A DNA stretch of 51,988 bases from SIG565 sp045594065 (GCA_045594065.1 JAZNXU010000045.1:1-51988), one strand, 5' to 3'; shown: positions 39,192 through 49,084, counted from the first letter of the stretch. Translations and numbers: made by a program. The notes: generated from the sequence alone by a model not told the origin.

Positions 39192-42100
39192 CTAAACTTC
39201 AACTGTGTCGGAAAGTGAAAAGGAATATAGTAAGAGTTCCTTAATCGGTTTTTCAAAAATCTTTTCACATGCTTTTCCGTAAATGTTTAATTGTTCAGAA
39301 TAAGCCTCGCGTAAAACATTTTCATCACGAACACGGTCGGTTTTAAAGTCCACAATAACCAACCCGTCAGGTTCCTCAAACACAAGGTCTACCGAGCCTT
39401 GAATTATTACGGGCTCATCCTTAACCGTTTCAGGTACTAAGCTTTTAAGCTTTCCGGCAGGCATTTCGGTAATAAAGCGCATTTCACGCTCGAATTTAAC
39501 AGAGTTCTTTATTCGGGTATAAATGTCACTCGCAAAGAAACGCTCTACTGCCTTAATATCAACAGCATCGCGCTCAGCAGCGCTGATGAATTCCCACTCG
39601 TAAAGGCGGTCTAGCTCAGCTTGAACAGATTTCTCGGCTGCATCAAAATCCGAGAACTGCATAAAACGGTGTGTAGCAGTTCCCCGTTTTGCAGGTGATA
39701 AGCCCGAAGCTGACATAAAATCGGGCAAGGACATAAAGCTATACTCCTCTTCATCTGCTTTATGGGCTATTACCGCAACCGAACTCTTAGTTTCAATAGT
39801 TTTGACATTCTCATAAGGATAGGAATAATCGAGATTTCTTCTAATTAATTCAGTCAAGGTGTTTTCCCCTACGCCATCTTTAATTTTATTAGTGCTTTTT
39901 AAATCAATGTTCAGTGCGCTCGAAGAAACTTTTTTAAAAGTAACCTTGCTGTTAGTATTAGCAATTAAACGCGTTTCAAATTCACACAACTTAAAATCAG
40001 GATGGATTACCGAAGTATATAGCAACCAATCTAAATATGATGAAGAATTTTGAACGATGCTTCTATAGTCGGCAACATCTTTGCAAACTGCAGAAAGGGC
40101 TGCAGCAGTATTCAGCTCATCACTTAGGTTTTTAAGCGTATTAACTATTAGGAGCTTTTCTTTTGCACGGGTTGCAGCCACATAGGCAAGCCGCATTTCC
40201 TCCTCGTAGCTCATGTTAAGCATCTTATCCTTAATAATTTTAAAGTGCAAAGACTCTTTCTTTTCGTTAAGAGCATTATCGAAATATCTAAAGCCCACAC
40301 CAAGCTGAACATCGGTTAGTAAATTTTTCTTTGTATCCTCCCCTGCAAATCTTTTTGATGTATCTGCTAAAATACAAATAGGATATTGCAAACCTTTTGA
40401 TTTATGTATGGTAGTGATTTTAACAGCATTTTCTTTACCGGACTTCGTTGTGGAGATGTCAGTATCAGACTGACTACGAATAAAATCAACAAATTTTAAA
40501 ATGTTTTTCGATGCATAATTATCCTGATAATCGAGTGCCGCTGTGTACAGTGACATAAGGTTCTCGCGTCGTGCACTACCGTTTTCCAGTGCGGAAGCAA
40601 TATTTAAAAACTCAGTGTCCTCGTAAAGATAATCAATCAAATCGCCGATTCCCATTGTGACAGCAGCAGTGCGGTATATGGTAAGCTTTTTAAGAAAATC
40701 TGCTGCTTTTACATTACCGTTTACGGCGCCGTTAGTAACAGCTGTTATAAATGAATCGTTTCTTGAATTAATCTTTAATGCGGCCAACTCATCTGCAGTA
40801 AACCCAAACAACGGAGACATAAGAACGGATACGAGCTCTATATCTCTTGTTGGGTTGGCGATTACTGTTAAGAGAGATAACATTATTTTAACTTCGGAAG
40901 AATCATACACAGAATCCACCGAGAAATTTACAGGAATTCCATTTTCTTCTAGAATTTGGGCATAAACCGAGCCTTTTGACTTTACACCACGCAAAATTAT
41001 TGCGAAATCCTCATAACTTGGCTTGCGTAAAATTAGCTCACCGTTTTGCTCGTCGGTCACGGTTTTTTCGTTCAAATACGACTTGATGAAATCGGCAATA
41101 TGCTGGGCCTCGAATTCAGTAGCTGTTTTCTCGTTACTCTCAATATCAATAAAGTGAATTTCGGTTTCGGTATCGGCATTTTCAGGATACCTTGCAGTAG
41201 GCACTAAAATCTCCTCGTCGGTATATTTAATACTACTTTTTTCGCCATTCATAAGCATTTCGAAGAGAAAATTGATATACGAGCATATTCCATTTCGGCT
41301 ACGGAAGTTATTACCTAATATTATTTTCTTAAGGTCGGTCTCCGCCGCCTGAGCAAAAGGCAGATAAGTATTCTTTTTGTTTAAAAAATTAATGGGATTA
41401 GAGCCGCGGAAGCCGTAAATACTTTGCTTAACATCTCCAACAGCAAAAAGATTTTTCTCGTTTTGCGATAAGATATTAAACAATAGGTCTTGCATATCGT
41501 TAATATCCTGAAATTCATCGACTAAGATTTCATCAAAACGACCGATAATTTCGTAAGCAGTATCCTTTAAGACAATTTCACCGTCCCTACTTTCACAGAG
41601 TAAATTAAGTGCATAATGCTCAGCTTGCGAAAAAGTCATAAAATTTTCCTTAATACAGCCCGCGGTAAAAGCATCGGTATAATTAATGACCAACTGAATT
41701 AGTTTTTTAACAAGGCTTAGAGCGCTTTTAATATCAAAAATTACTGCAGAATCATCAGCATAGACCAAAGATTTTACACCGTTAAAATCTGATTTAGCAA
41801 GATTTCTTAAGGTCTTAGCCGCAAGCCTAGCAGAGCAATCGAGATTTTTCGGCGATGGCCAGCGTTTAAAGGAGCTTGTATTTAAAAGAACCAGCAGTTT
41901 ATTCCAATCGTATTCGTCGGCAGCGGATTTTAGTGATTCATAAATCACTAAATCGTCTTCAATTACGGGTGCAAAAATTGAATAAAGATTTTCATCGTTT
42001 TGAAGTCCGTTTATTGCCTTAGAGAGTTTATCTGTAGCGGAGTCTAATAAGCTGCTAATCTTCATAAAAGCCTGAGAAATTATATTAGCGCAAAATGCAT

Positions 42101-42698
42101 CATTATTAATTTCGGAGTATAAATTTTCGAGCCACTCACGCGGAAATGGGAGATTTTGAGAGAATTCGTAAATTCTTATTATGGCTTCCTTTAAATCAGT
42201 TTCATCAAACTTTGAGCATAGAGCATTTAAAAGCGCAATAAATTCCGTCGAATTATCGCGGAATTCGCTGTTCAAAATTTCAGTTAATGCAGCATCCTTT
42301 ATTTTATTAACCGAAATATCGTCCCCTACCTTGAAATCGGGAGTTACACCGAGAATATCAAAGTTTTCACGGACAAGCTCAATGCAAAAGGAGTCAATAG
42401 TACAGATTTTTGCATTACGAATTTTTAGCTTTTGCGCATACAAAAGTTTATTTTTAGGATCTTTTGAACACTCAGCATTGAGTCTTCTTTCAATTCTCGA
42501 GCGCATTTCCTCAGCGGCGGCAGACATAAATGTAACAACTAAGATTCTATCGGCGCTGATTGGGTTTTCACCTGTTAAAAGCCTTACAACTCTCTCGGCT
42601 AAAACAGCGGTTTTACCTGAGCCTGCAGCGGCAGAAACAAGGGTACCGGCGGTCGCATTTATAGCATTGCTTTGTGCTTCAGTCGGTTTAAATGCCAT
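39192..42698 (-). CDS. addA: ATP-dependent helicase/nuclease subunit A
   Basis: 1168 residues. Superfamily 1A helicase with a C-terminal RecB-family nuclease; with AddB it processes double-strand breaks for homologous recombination. Walker A SAAAGSGKTA is at about 18-27, Walker B ILVDEFQDIND near 390, the helicase motif TIHKSKGLQYP near 755, YVAATRAKEKL near 830 and the nuclease core GSVDLVFEEPDGLVIVDFKT near 1100. It overlaps addB by 11 nt. Confidence 0.96.
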   Translation of the reverse strand: MAFKPTEAQSNAINATAGTLVSAAAGSGKTAVLAERVVRLLTGENPISADRILVVTFMSAAAEEMRSRIERRLNAECSKDPKNKLLYAQKLKIRNAKICTIDSFCIELVRENFDILGVTPDFKVGDDISVNKIKDAALTEILNSEFRDNSTEFIALLNALCSKFDETDLKEAIIRIYEFSQNLPFPREWLENLYSEINNDAFCANIISQAFMKISSLLDSATDKLSKAINGLQNDENLYSIFAPVIEDDLVIYESLKSAADEYDWNKLLVLLNTSSFKRWPSPKNLDCSARLAAKTLRNLAKSDFNGVKSLVYADDSAVIFDIKSALSLVKKLIQLVINYTDAFTAGCIKENFMTFSQAEHYALNLLCESRDGEIVLKDTAYEIIGRFDEILVDEFQDINDMQDLLFNILSQNEKNLFAVGDVKQSIYGFRGSNPINFLNKKNTYLPFAQAAETDLKKIILGNNFRSRNGICSYINFLFEMLMNGEKSSIKYTDEEILVPTARYPENADTETEIHFIDIESNEKTATEFEAQHIADFIKSYLNEKTVTDEQNGELILRKPSYEDFAIILRGVKSKGSVYAQILEENGIPVNFSVDSVYDSSEVKIMLSLLTVIANPTRDIELVSVLMSPLFGFTADELAALKINSRNDSFITAVTNGAVNGNVKAADFLKKLTIYRTAAVTMGIGDLIDYLYEDTEFLNIASALENGSARRENLMSLYTAALDYQDNYASKNILKFVDFIRSQSDTDISTTKSGKENAVKITTIHKSKGLQYPICILADTSKRFAGEDTKKNLLTDVQLGVGFRYFDNALNEKKESLHFKIIKDKMLNMSYEEEMRLAYVAATRAKEKLLIVNTLKNLSDELNTAAALSAVCKDVADYRSIVQNSSSYLDWLLYTSVIHPDFKLCEFETRLIANTNSKVTFKKVSSSALNIDLKSTNKIKDGVGENTLTELIRRNLDYSYPYENVKTIETKSSVAVIAHKADEEEYSFMSLPDFMSASGLSPAKRGTATHRFMQFSDFDAAEKSVQAELDRLYEWEFISAAERDAVDIKAVERFFASDIYTRIKNSVKFEREMRFITEMPAGKLKSLVPETVKDEPVIIQGSVDLVFEEPDGLVIVDFKTDRVRDENVLREAYSEQLNIYGKACEKIFEKPIKELLLYSFSLSDTVEV

Positions 42699-45600
42699 TT
42701 ATATTCGCCTCCCTTAACTTTTCTAAAACCTCTGTGTGAGATAATTCTTTATCAGCGCATTTGTGTTCTCTATTTTCGAAGCAGCAAATTGACGAAAAAT
42801 CGCAGTATTTGCAAGCGTCCGATTTAATTCCATCAACCGGATCGGCATTTAATTCGCCATTTTGCAGGTCATTTCCCATTCTTTTTAGCAAGAGCTCAAT
42901 ATAATCAAAGGTCTGTTCAAAAACATCGGGCTCAGCGTATGCGGTTGCTCTGCTGCTAAGGCTGCCATCAGCCTTAAACGGCCGTTTGGGAATATATACA
43001 CCTGCCCCCTCTTTATCCATAGCTGACATAACCTCTTCATCAAGAAGAATAAGCCCGTTCATAGAGAGTATCTTAGGGTCGCCAAAATCGCGTTTAGATG
43101 GCATATAAAGAATTCCCGCCGGCAATTTTGAATTAAGATATTCATTATTTCCCCTTATTACCGTATATAGGTAAATTAGCATCTGCAAGTTAAGCCCCAC
43201 AAGAATATCCGGCAAATGAAAAACTTTAGTACCTGTTTTATAATCGACAATTCTTACATAGTTGCCGTAGATATCTACCCTGTCAATACTTCCGCGAATA
43301 CGCATTTCACCGGAATCAGAGAATGGTACCGACAAAGTAGGAATTGTACCGTCATTTCCAATTTTCAGTTCAAAAAACTCGGGTCGGAATTCACATTGCG
43401 CCATTTCACAAATTATGTGGTAAGCAACATCCTTTAGGGATGATGTAATAATATTAACTAAAAATTTTATTCTAGGGGTTTCAATTCTCTCATAACCATC
43501 AATTAGAGCAAGGTATTCCGATACGAGCGTTTCAATAATTTTATCGGAATCAGCTCTGGAAAGTTCACTAAACTTATCTATGTACTTCTTAACGAGGTTT
43601 TCCAAGACATAATGAGAAAGCGTGCCGCGTTGCAAAACATCGAACTCGGCAGGTTGAATTCTCTTTAAACCCAAACCGTAACGGCAGAAGTAAGAGAATT
43701 TGCATCGGTGGAATGTATCGAAGCCTGTAGCAGAAATTCCTATTTTATTTCCAAACAGTCGTACAGAATTTTCGGGAGTTACCCTTGCATTCTCTTTTGA
43801 AAAACTATTAATTTTCTCTTCAACTGCGCCATCTTCATCTGCGCCGAGTGCATTCTTAACAGTTATATATGCATTTTTGTCGGTTGCAAAATACGAGTAC
43901 ATGCTGTTATGGGCAGTTTTTCGCGTTTCAGGTAGATTTTCCGTTGAGAGAACTTTAGTGTCAACTTCTGTTATACGAAAATCATCAGAATTTTCTAAAA
44001 TTTCACCTATCACCTGTGAGGGCTCAAGTGCGGCGCCCGAACTATCGGCTGCAGCATAAGTGATAAACAGCTTTTCGGTCGGACAGCAAAGGCTAGAATA
44101 TAAAAGATACTCTTCATCAATTACCGAAGAAATGCCAAAATCAGGAATCTCAAGGCCGCTGTTTATTAGATTTTCTCGTTCGTTGGCGGCAAAAATACCT
44201 CCCGAGGTTACCTTAGCAGGAAAAATGCCTTGATTAACACCGATTACAAAAGCGACTTTAGGTCTTGACGGTTTAATTCTGTCTGCAGACCCAAATGTAA
44301 CCTCATCAACCATCTGCGGGATATTACCGATGGTTGAAAATTCAAGAGAGTCTTTCCAAAGCTCAATAAACTCCGATGGAGCTATCTCACTGTCGGGCAG
44401 GCATTTAACAAAGCCATCAAGTAAATTCATAACAGCATCCCACGAAAGCCTTAAATCGTCGGCTTCCTCGCTGAGACGCCCCGCTTTGCATTCGTTCAAT
44501 CTCTGCTTTAACTTTTGTGCAGCTCCACATTCTTCCAGCAGTTTAATTATTGCAGCGGCTAAATTCTTAGGTGTGCCGCTAAAAGCGCTTCTGAAGTGAA
44601 TTATGGGCTCAATAGCTATATTTCTTAGCCTGTTCAACTCAGCCAATGCATCAGAATAATCATTAGCCTCTTCGCTATCTTCTGATGCTGCGATAAATCC
44701 GTTAGGATTCATTGTCCAATCATCAAGCCAGTCCACGCCTTTAACATTCCAAAGATAGGTGTAATTTTCAAGCATGGCGAGCTCATTTAATGTCATATTA
44801 GTAAGGGTTGTCTTATGAAAATTATAAATTTCATCGGTACTAAGACTAATCGCCAAACTAAGTGCAGAATTTATTAGCGCAGGCAGTGGCAAATTGTTAA
44901 TTTTTCGGCGCTTATCGGTAAAGCAGAACACCTCGTTGTTGCTGCAATGCTTTTCAATATATTTCTGATAGGTTTCAGCATTACGCGAGATAATAACGAA
45001 ATCTCGGTAGCGATAGCCCTCTTCGCGAACGAGTCGTCTTATAGTTCTTGCGGTGAACTCTGCCTCATCGGCGCAAGTATTACACTTAATTATCCGCAAA
45101 TCCTCAGTGCTATCAATTTTTTCGGCGAATTTTGAAAGATAAGCCTCCAGAGCGTGTAAACCATCGCTTTTATAGTGATTGCTTTTTAATTCCTCACAGT
45201 CCATGATCTTTACGGAATATTTCTTTGCAATATCACAAATCTTACGAACGGTGTTATTAACATTTGAAAATATTGAAAGCTCAGTAGACTTTATATTATC
45301 AGAAGTAACTGAAATATACACATTATCTGCTTGAGAAATAATGCGTTCGAGAATTTTATATTGCTGACCCGTAAAGTTTTTAAAGGAATCTATATAAACA
45401 TTTTTCCCCTCAAAATATCTAAAGCTAATCAGCTTATCGTTAAGTCTTGTAAGATCATCGACAGGATCAAGATATACCGTACCTAGTAGAGCATTGTAAG
45501 CGGAATATATTATAGATATATCCTGAAGTTTTAGCCTTAAATAGTTACCTGTAACTGAGCCTAGCGCTCTATTTATATCTTCGGGCAATATTGCGGATGT

Positions 45601-45981
45601 TTTAAATTCTGTAATAGCTGCAATTAAATTTGCAGTAAAATGAGGCGAATTTACATATTTAGACCATATTTGCAGCTTGTCCCTAACTGCCTTAAATGCA
45701 CGATTCATAAGAATAACTCTGTCAGAATCGGTTATATTATTGGCTACCCTGCCACCAACCTTACGGGTAATTTCATCATACATTCTTGTAAAGCTCAACA
45801 CCGATACATCGGTAGTGGCTTTATTACCAAGTGCCTTTAGAAGCGCGCGTTCACTCTCAAAAGTGAACTGCTCGGGAACTAAAAGCACAACATCTCTACC
45901 CTTTGCTACATCAGCAGAAATATCACTGATGATTTTATAACTTTTGCCGGTTGCGGCTCGCCCATAAATAAATTTAATCAT
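42688..45981 (-). CDS. addB: ATP-dependent nuclease subunit B
   Basis: 1097 residues, partner of AddA. Walker A GRAATGKS at 7-14. The C-terminal nuclease domain has GSIDRVDIYG and VRIVDYKTG, surrounded by the four iron-sulphur cysteines expected in AddB (one in RCKFSYFC and three in CKYCDFSSICC near the end). Helicase motifs are otherwise degenerate, as usual. It starts 44 nt after bofA and is probably transcribed with it. Confidence 0.95.
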   Translation of the reverse strand: MIKFIYGRAATGKSYKIISDISADVAKGRDVVLLVPEQFTFESERALLKALGNKATTDVSVLSFTRMYDEITRKVGGRVANNITDSDRVILMNRAFKAVRDKLQIWSKYVNSPHFTANLIAAITEFKTSAILPEDINRALGSVTGNYLRLKLQDISIIYSAYNALLGTVYLDPVDDLTRLNDKLISFRYFEGKNVYIDSFKNFTGQQYKILERIISQADNVYISVTSDNIKSTELSIFSNVNNTVRKICDIAKKYSVKIMDCEELKSNHYKSDGLHALEAYLSKFAEKIDSTEDLRIIKCNTCADEAEFTARTIRRLVREEGYRYRDFVIISRNAETYQKYIEKHCSNNEVFCFTDKRRKINNLPLPALINSALSLAISLSTDEIYNFHKTTLTNMTLNELAMLENYTYLWNVKGVDWLDDWTMNPNGFIAASEDSEEANDYSDALAELNRLRNIAIEPIIHFRSAFSGTPKNLAAAIIKLLEECGAAQKLKQRLNECKAGRLSEEADDLRLSWDAVMNLLDGFVKCLPDSEIAPSEFIELWKDSLEFSTIGNIPQMVDEVTFGSADRIKPSRPKVAFVIGVNQGIFPAKVTSGGIFAANERENLINSGLEIPDFGISSVIDEEYLLYSSLCCPTEKLFITYAAADSSGAALEPSQVIGEILENSDDFRITEVDTKVLSTENLPETRKTAHNSMYSYFATDKNAYITVKNALGADEDGAVEEKINSFSKENARVTPENSVRLFGNKIGISATGFDTFHRCKFSYFCRYGLGLKRIQPAEFDVLQRGTLSHYVLENLVKKYIDKFSELSRADSDKIIETLVSEYLALIDGYERIETPRIKFLVNIITSSLKDVAYHIICEMAQCEFRPEFFELKIGNDGTIPTLSVPFSDSGEMRIRGSIDRVDIYGNYVRIVDYKTGTKVFHLPDILVGLNLQMLIYLYTVIRGNNEYLNSKLPAGILYMPSKRDFGDPKILSMNGLILLDEEVMSAMDKEGAGVYIPKRPFKADGSLSSRATAYAEPDVFEQTFDYIELLLKRMGNDLQNGELNADPVDGIKSDACKYCDFSSICCFENREHKCADKELSHTEVLEKLREANINGI

Positions 45982-46025
45982 CCGCTGTCACCTCTGTGTA
46001 TATTTTAACACATAGTATAACATTT

Positions 46026-46292
46026 TTAAAGACCAAATATGGTGCAAAAAATTATTAAGCCTGAAATTCCAGGGATACCAAACACCGCAGAGGTCACAAC
46101 GGTATACGGGTTTATGGGTATATATATACCTGTTAGAAATGTTGTGTTATTAATTATAGCCAGCGAAACATAAGATATTAAAACACCGAAAAGCGCATTT
46201 TTTAGCGGTTTTTCGGTCTTCTTCAAAAAAACAAATATTATTATCAAGGTAATAACCAGTATCACATATAACGCTATTTCAAGATATTTCAT
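46026..46292 (-). CDS. bofA: BofA-family inhibitor of pro-sigma-K processing
   Basis: 88-residue integral membrane protein of the BofA family. Three to four hydrophobic segments (about 4-23, 33-52, 63-88), with the conserved C-terminal block INPYTVVTSAVFGIPGISGL. In Bacillus it holds the SpoIVFB protease inactive in the outer forespore membrane until the sigma-G signal. Its presence beside addBA rather than recR is a local arrangement. Ribosome site AGGAG. Confidence 0.87.
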   Translation of the reverse strand: MKYLEIALYVILVITLIIIFVFLKKTEKPLKNALFGVLISYVSLAIINNTTFLTGIYIPINPYTVVTSAVFGIPGISGLIIFCTIFGL

Positions 46293-46342
46293 ATTTTTTC
46301 AACTCCTAAATCAGTATATTAATAGTACTTGAAAAATATGAA

Positions 46343-46366
46343 AAGCGACCTCTTTCGAAGTCGCTT
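46343..46366 (-). terminator. Terminator of metK
   Basis: Minus-strand AAGCGAC (46360-46366 side) pairs with GTCGCTT (46343-46349 side) with a 10-nt loop, followed by TTCATATTTTT. It lies 33 bp beyond the metK stop. Confidence 0.72.
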
Positions 46367-46398
46367 AAACTTAATGAATTTTGAGTCTGCCCAAAAAA

Positions 46399-47583
46399 CT
46401 ATGCAGATATAACTGATTTTAATTCCTCGACTTTATCGGTTTTCTCCCAAGAAACACTTAAATCCTCTCTGCCGATATGGCCGTAAGCCGAGAGTTCCTT
46501 ATAAATCGGTGCACGAAGTCCAAGATTTTTAATAATTGCTGCAGGGCGTAAATCAAATACTTTATTTACAGCATCTGCAATTTTATCGTCAGATACTACA
46601 CCTGTACCGAATGTATCGACCATAACCGACACAGGTTTCGCTACGCCAATGGCATATGCCAACTGGATTTCGCACTTCTTTGCTAATTTTGCCGCTACAA
46701 TATTCTTCGCAACATATCTTGCGGCATAGGCGGCAGAGCGGTCAACCTTAGTCGGATCCTTTCCCGAGAAAGCACCGCCACCGTGACGAGCGACACCGCC
46801 GTATGTATCAACTATAATTTTTCTTCCCGTAAGTCCTGTATCGCCCTGAGGACCTCCAATTACAAATCGACCTGTCGGGTTTATAAATATCTTTGTGTCT
46901 TTATCGAAGAATTCTTGCGGTAAAATAGGCTTAATTACATTTTCTAAAATGTCAGCGCGCAGAATTTCAAGATCTATATCAGCACTGTGCTGGCTTGATA
47001 CAACAACAGTATCAATGCGTGTAGGTACACCGTCGTTATATTCAACCGTTACCTGAGTTTTACCGTCGGGGCGCAAATAAGGGAGTGTCCCACTCTTTCT
47101 AACCTCGGTTAAGCGCTTTGCCATTTTATGTGCAAGAGAAATTGAGAGCGGCATAAGCTCGGGAGTTTCATCGCAGGCATAGCCGAACATCATACCTTGG
47201 TCGCCAGCGCCGTGAAGATTAAATTCATCCTCTTCGCCATTTTTAAGCTCTGCAGATTTATCAACACCTAAAGCAATATCAGCCGACTGCTTATCAAGAG
47301 CAGTCATAACAGCACAGGTATTACCGTCAAAGCCAGCATCTGCGCTATTATATCCAATTTCGCACACTGTTTCGCGCACAATCTTTGGAATATCAACCTG
47401 AGCTGTGGTTGTAATCTCTCCCATTACTGTTACTACGCCTGTTGTACAAAAGGTTTCACACGCAACTCGTGCATTCTCATCCTGAGCAAGAATTGCATCA
47501 AGAACGGCATCTGAAACACGGTCGCAAACCTTATCGGGATGACCCTCGGTAACAGATTCAGATGTAAATAATAATTTAGACAT
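46399..47583 (-). CDS. metK: S-adenosylmethionine synthetase
   Basis: 394 residues, full length. Makes S-adenosylmethionine from methionine and ATP. ESVTEGHPDKVCDRVSDAVLD (read as two blocks, residues 9-29), GAGDQGMMFGYACDE (about 118-132), the phosphate loop GGAFSGKDPTKVDRSAAY (about 256-273) and the C-terminal GHIGREDLSVSWEKTD. ATG 47583 follows GGAGG. It is controlled by the SAM-I riboswitch directly upstream. A broken copy of the same gene and riboswitch lies 1.3 kb upstream. Confidence 0.97.
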   Translation of the reverse strand: MSKLLFTSESVTEGHPDKVCDRVSDAVLDAILAQDENARVACETFCTTGVVTVMGEITTTAQVDIPKIVRETVCEIGYNSADAGFDGNTCAVMTALDKQSADIALGVDKSAELKNGEEDEFNLHGAGDQGMMFGYACDETPELMPLSISLAHKMAKRLTEVRKSGTLPYLRPDGKTQVTVEYNDGVPTRIDTVVVSSQHSADIDLEILRADILENVIKPILPQEFFDKDTKIFINPTGRFVIGGPQGDTGLTGRKIIVDTYGGVARHGGGAFSGKDPTKVDRSAAYAARYVAKNIVAAKLAKKCEIQLAYAIGVAKPVSVMVDTFGTGVVSDDKIADAVNKVFDLRPAAIIKNLGLRAPIYKELSAYGHIGREDLSVSWEKTDKVEELKSVISA

Positions 47584-47595
47584 AAAAAACCTCCA

Positions 47596-47723
47596 TAAAA
47601 AAACCGCCTCAAAAAGAAGCGGTAAAAACTACCTCATCTCTCGGTTGTTCCGCAGGATTTAGCACCTTGAAAACTCAGGTTGCTGGGCTTCATCGGGCCT
47701 GTCCCTCAGCCGCTCTTGATAAG
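47596..47723 (-). promoter_or_regulatory. SAM-I (S-box) riboswitch of metK
   Basis: Aptamer 47633-47723: closing strands CTTATC and GATGAG, the GAGGGACAGGCCC block, GATGAAGCCCAGCAACC, AAGGTGCTAAATCC and GCGGAACAACCGAGAGATGAG (as two blocks), all in S-box order. The terminator stem ACCGCTTC/GAGGCGGT (47603-47623) with T7 (47596-47602) ends 13 nt before the metK ATG. SAM should cause termination. Confidence 0.96.
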
Positions 47724-47746
47724 GAAAATATTTAATTTACAAAATG

Positions 47747-47775
47747 ATTATAAATCAGCACGCCAATATTGTCAA
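47747..47775 (-). promoter_or_regulatory. Consensus promoter of metK
   Basis: Minus-strand TTGACA (47770-47775) and TATAAT (47747-47752) with a 17-bp spacer, about 24 bp upstream of the S-box. Confidence 0.93.
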
Positions 47776-47800
47776 GTGCCGCATCGACTTTTTTATACAA

Positions 47801-47832
47801 AAAACGCAGACAGAATTAACTGCCTGCGTTTT
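47801..47832 (-). terminator. Terminator of the zinc-ribbon gene
   Basis: AAAACGCAGGCAG pairs with CTGTCTGCGTTTT (13 bp with one G-U, 6-nt loop, 47801-47832), followed on the minus strand by TTGTAT. It lies 12 bp beyond the gene. Confidence 0.82.
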
Positions 47833-47843
47833 AGAAAATAAAT

Positions 47844-48518
47844 TTAGAACATAAAGCTTACGCGAACTTCATCATCAATCTCATAAAATCTAATAAGATA
47901 CCACGAACCACCGATTTTAACTACAGTAAGCTCAGAATCGGTTTTATCATCATCTTCGCTTCCCTTGATTTTCATTTCAACATCAAGCTTATAGCCTTTT
48001 TTAACTGAGTTCTCTTTAAAGTCATACGAATCTTCGAGAGCTTCATTAATCTTTTCTATCTTTTTCTTAGAAAGGTCATCCTTATCCTCAATCTCATAGG
48101 TAACCTTAATTTTGTCGCCGAACTGATCCTCAAGAACATCGATGGTATCATCCCAATTATCTTCATAATCCTCGATCATATCATCAAGAGTTTCGTCCTC
48201 TTCATCTTCAAGGTATTCCCAATAAGCTTTGGGAGCAAGGTTCTTAATAGCTTTAGATTTGCCCTCAAAAGTAACTGCTATGTAATTATCGATAGCTTTA
48301 GTGTAAGCATTGCTTGCAATTGAAGTAATGCCGACAATTAATGCAACAACAACTAAAATTGCTACAAGACCTATAATAAGTTTCTTAGGTTCTTTCAAAA
48401 GCTTATTAATAATGTTCTCGTCAGCAGGTGCAGCTGCTTCAATATTTGCACCACAATTAGAGCAGAAAGTTGCGCCTTCTTCGAGCGGATTACCGCAATT
48501 TTGACAAAATTCGTTCAT
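47844..48518 (-). CDS. Zinc-ribbon membrane protein, function unknown
   Basis: 224 residues from ATG 48518 (GGGGG upstream, 8-nt spacing). The N-terminal zinc ribbon CQNCGNPLEEGATFCSNCG (residues 5-23) has both CxxC pairs, followed by a linker, one membrane helix (about 48-70) and a highly acidic extracytoplasmic domain (about 75-224). That domain contains clusters such as DEEDETLDDMIEDYEDNWDD and a final sheet (VVKIGGSWYLIRF) like DUF4878/lumazine-binding-type folds. It lies between the intact and decayed metK copies with its own promoter and terminator. Confidence 0.8.
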   Translation of the reverse strand: MNEFCQNCGNPLEEGATFCSNCGANIEAAAPADENIINKLLKEPKKLIIGLVAILVVVALIVGITSIASNAYTKAIDNYIAVTFEGKSKAIKNLAPKAYWEYLEDEEDETLDDMIEDYEDNWDDTIDVLEDQFGDKIKVTYEIEDKDDLSKKKIEKINEALEDSYDFKENSVKKGYKLDVEMKIKGSEDDDKTDSELTVVKIGGSWYLIRFYEIDDEVRVSFMF

Positions 48519-48552
48519 AAGTAAATACCCCCTGTAATTTTTTGTCAACTAA

Positions 48553-48582
48553 AATATACCACTATATATAGTCGATTGTCAA
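48553..48582 (-). promoter_or_regulatory. Promoter of the zinc-ribbon gene
   Basis: Minus-strand TTGACA (48577-48582) and TATATT (48553-48558) with an 18-bp spacer and a TGG directly before the -10. Confidence 0.75.
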
Positions 48583-48598
48583 TATGAAATAACTAAAT

Positions 48599-48886
48599 TC
48601 AGCATTTTACTAAATTGTATGCAGGAAATCCCGTCAAATTGCCATATAATAGTATGCTATTTCTTCTTAAGTATCGGGGACAGCTTTTTGTAATATCAAC
48701 CTGTGCGGTAGTACTAATCTCGCCCATAACGGTTACAATTCCAGTGGTAGCAAAGGTATCACAAGCAACTCGTGCGTCTTCATCCTGTGCTAAAATAGCA
48801 TCAAGTATGGCATCAGAAACGCGGTCGCAAACTTTATCGGGATGACCCTCTGTAACAGATTCTGATGTAAATAGCATTTTAGACAT
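48599..48886 (-). pseudogene. Decayed second metK, 5' fragment
   Basis: Starting at ATG 48886, about 65 codons are nearly identical in sequence to the start of the intact metK (MSKMLFTSESVTEGHPDKVC and onward to TAQVDI). The frame then shifts (ITKSCPRYLRRN) and ends at TGA 48599. In the shifted part the DNA still recalls metK: GGCAATTTGACGGG matches GGCTTTGACGGT of the intact gene, so this is a frameshifted, truncated relic and not an independent gene. All later catalytic motifs are missing. It retains a promoter, SAM-I riboswitch and ribosome site. The peptide made, if any, would be about 95 residues. Confidence 0.88.
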
Positions 48887-48900
48887 TTTAATTCCTCCGT

Positions 48901-49031
48901 AAAAATAACCGCCCCTGAAAGAGGCGGTTATTTTATACCTCATCTTTCGGATAATTTCCGCAGGATTTAGCACCTTGAAAATTCAGGTTGCCGGGCATCG
49001 CAGGGCCTGTCCCTCCGCCGCTCTTGATAAG
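48901..49031 (-). promoter_or_regulatory. Second SAM-I (S-box) riboswitch, on the metK relic
   Basis: Aptamer 48939-49031 has the same blocks as the metK S-box (CTTATCAAGAGCGGCGGAGG, GGCCCTGCGATGCCCGGCAACC in two parts, AAGGTGCTAAATCCTGCGGA). The terminator stem ATAACCGCC/GGCGGTTAT (48905-48931) with TTTTT follows. The structure and core appear intact although the gene behind it is broken. Confidence 0.93.
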
Positions 49032-49055
49032 GAAAGATATTAAATTTACATAAAT

Positions 49056-49083
49056 ATTATGGCACAGTATCGAAATTTGTCAA
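49056..49083 (-). promoter_or_regulatory. Promoter of the metK relic
   Basis: Minus-strand TTGACA (49078-49083) and CATAAT (49056-49061) with a 16-bp spacer, directly after the ribU stop. Confidence 0.7.
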
Positions 49084-49084
49084 C

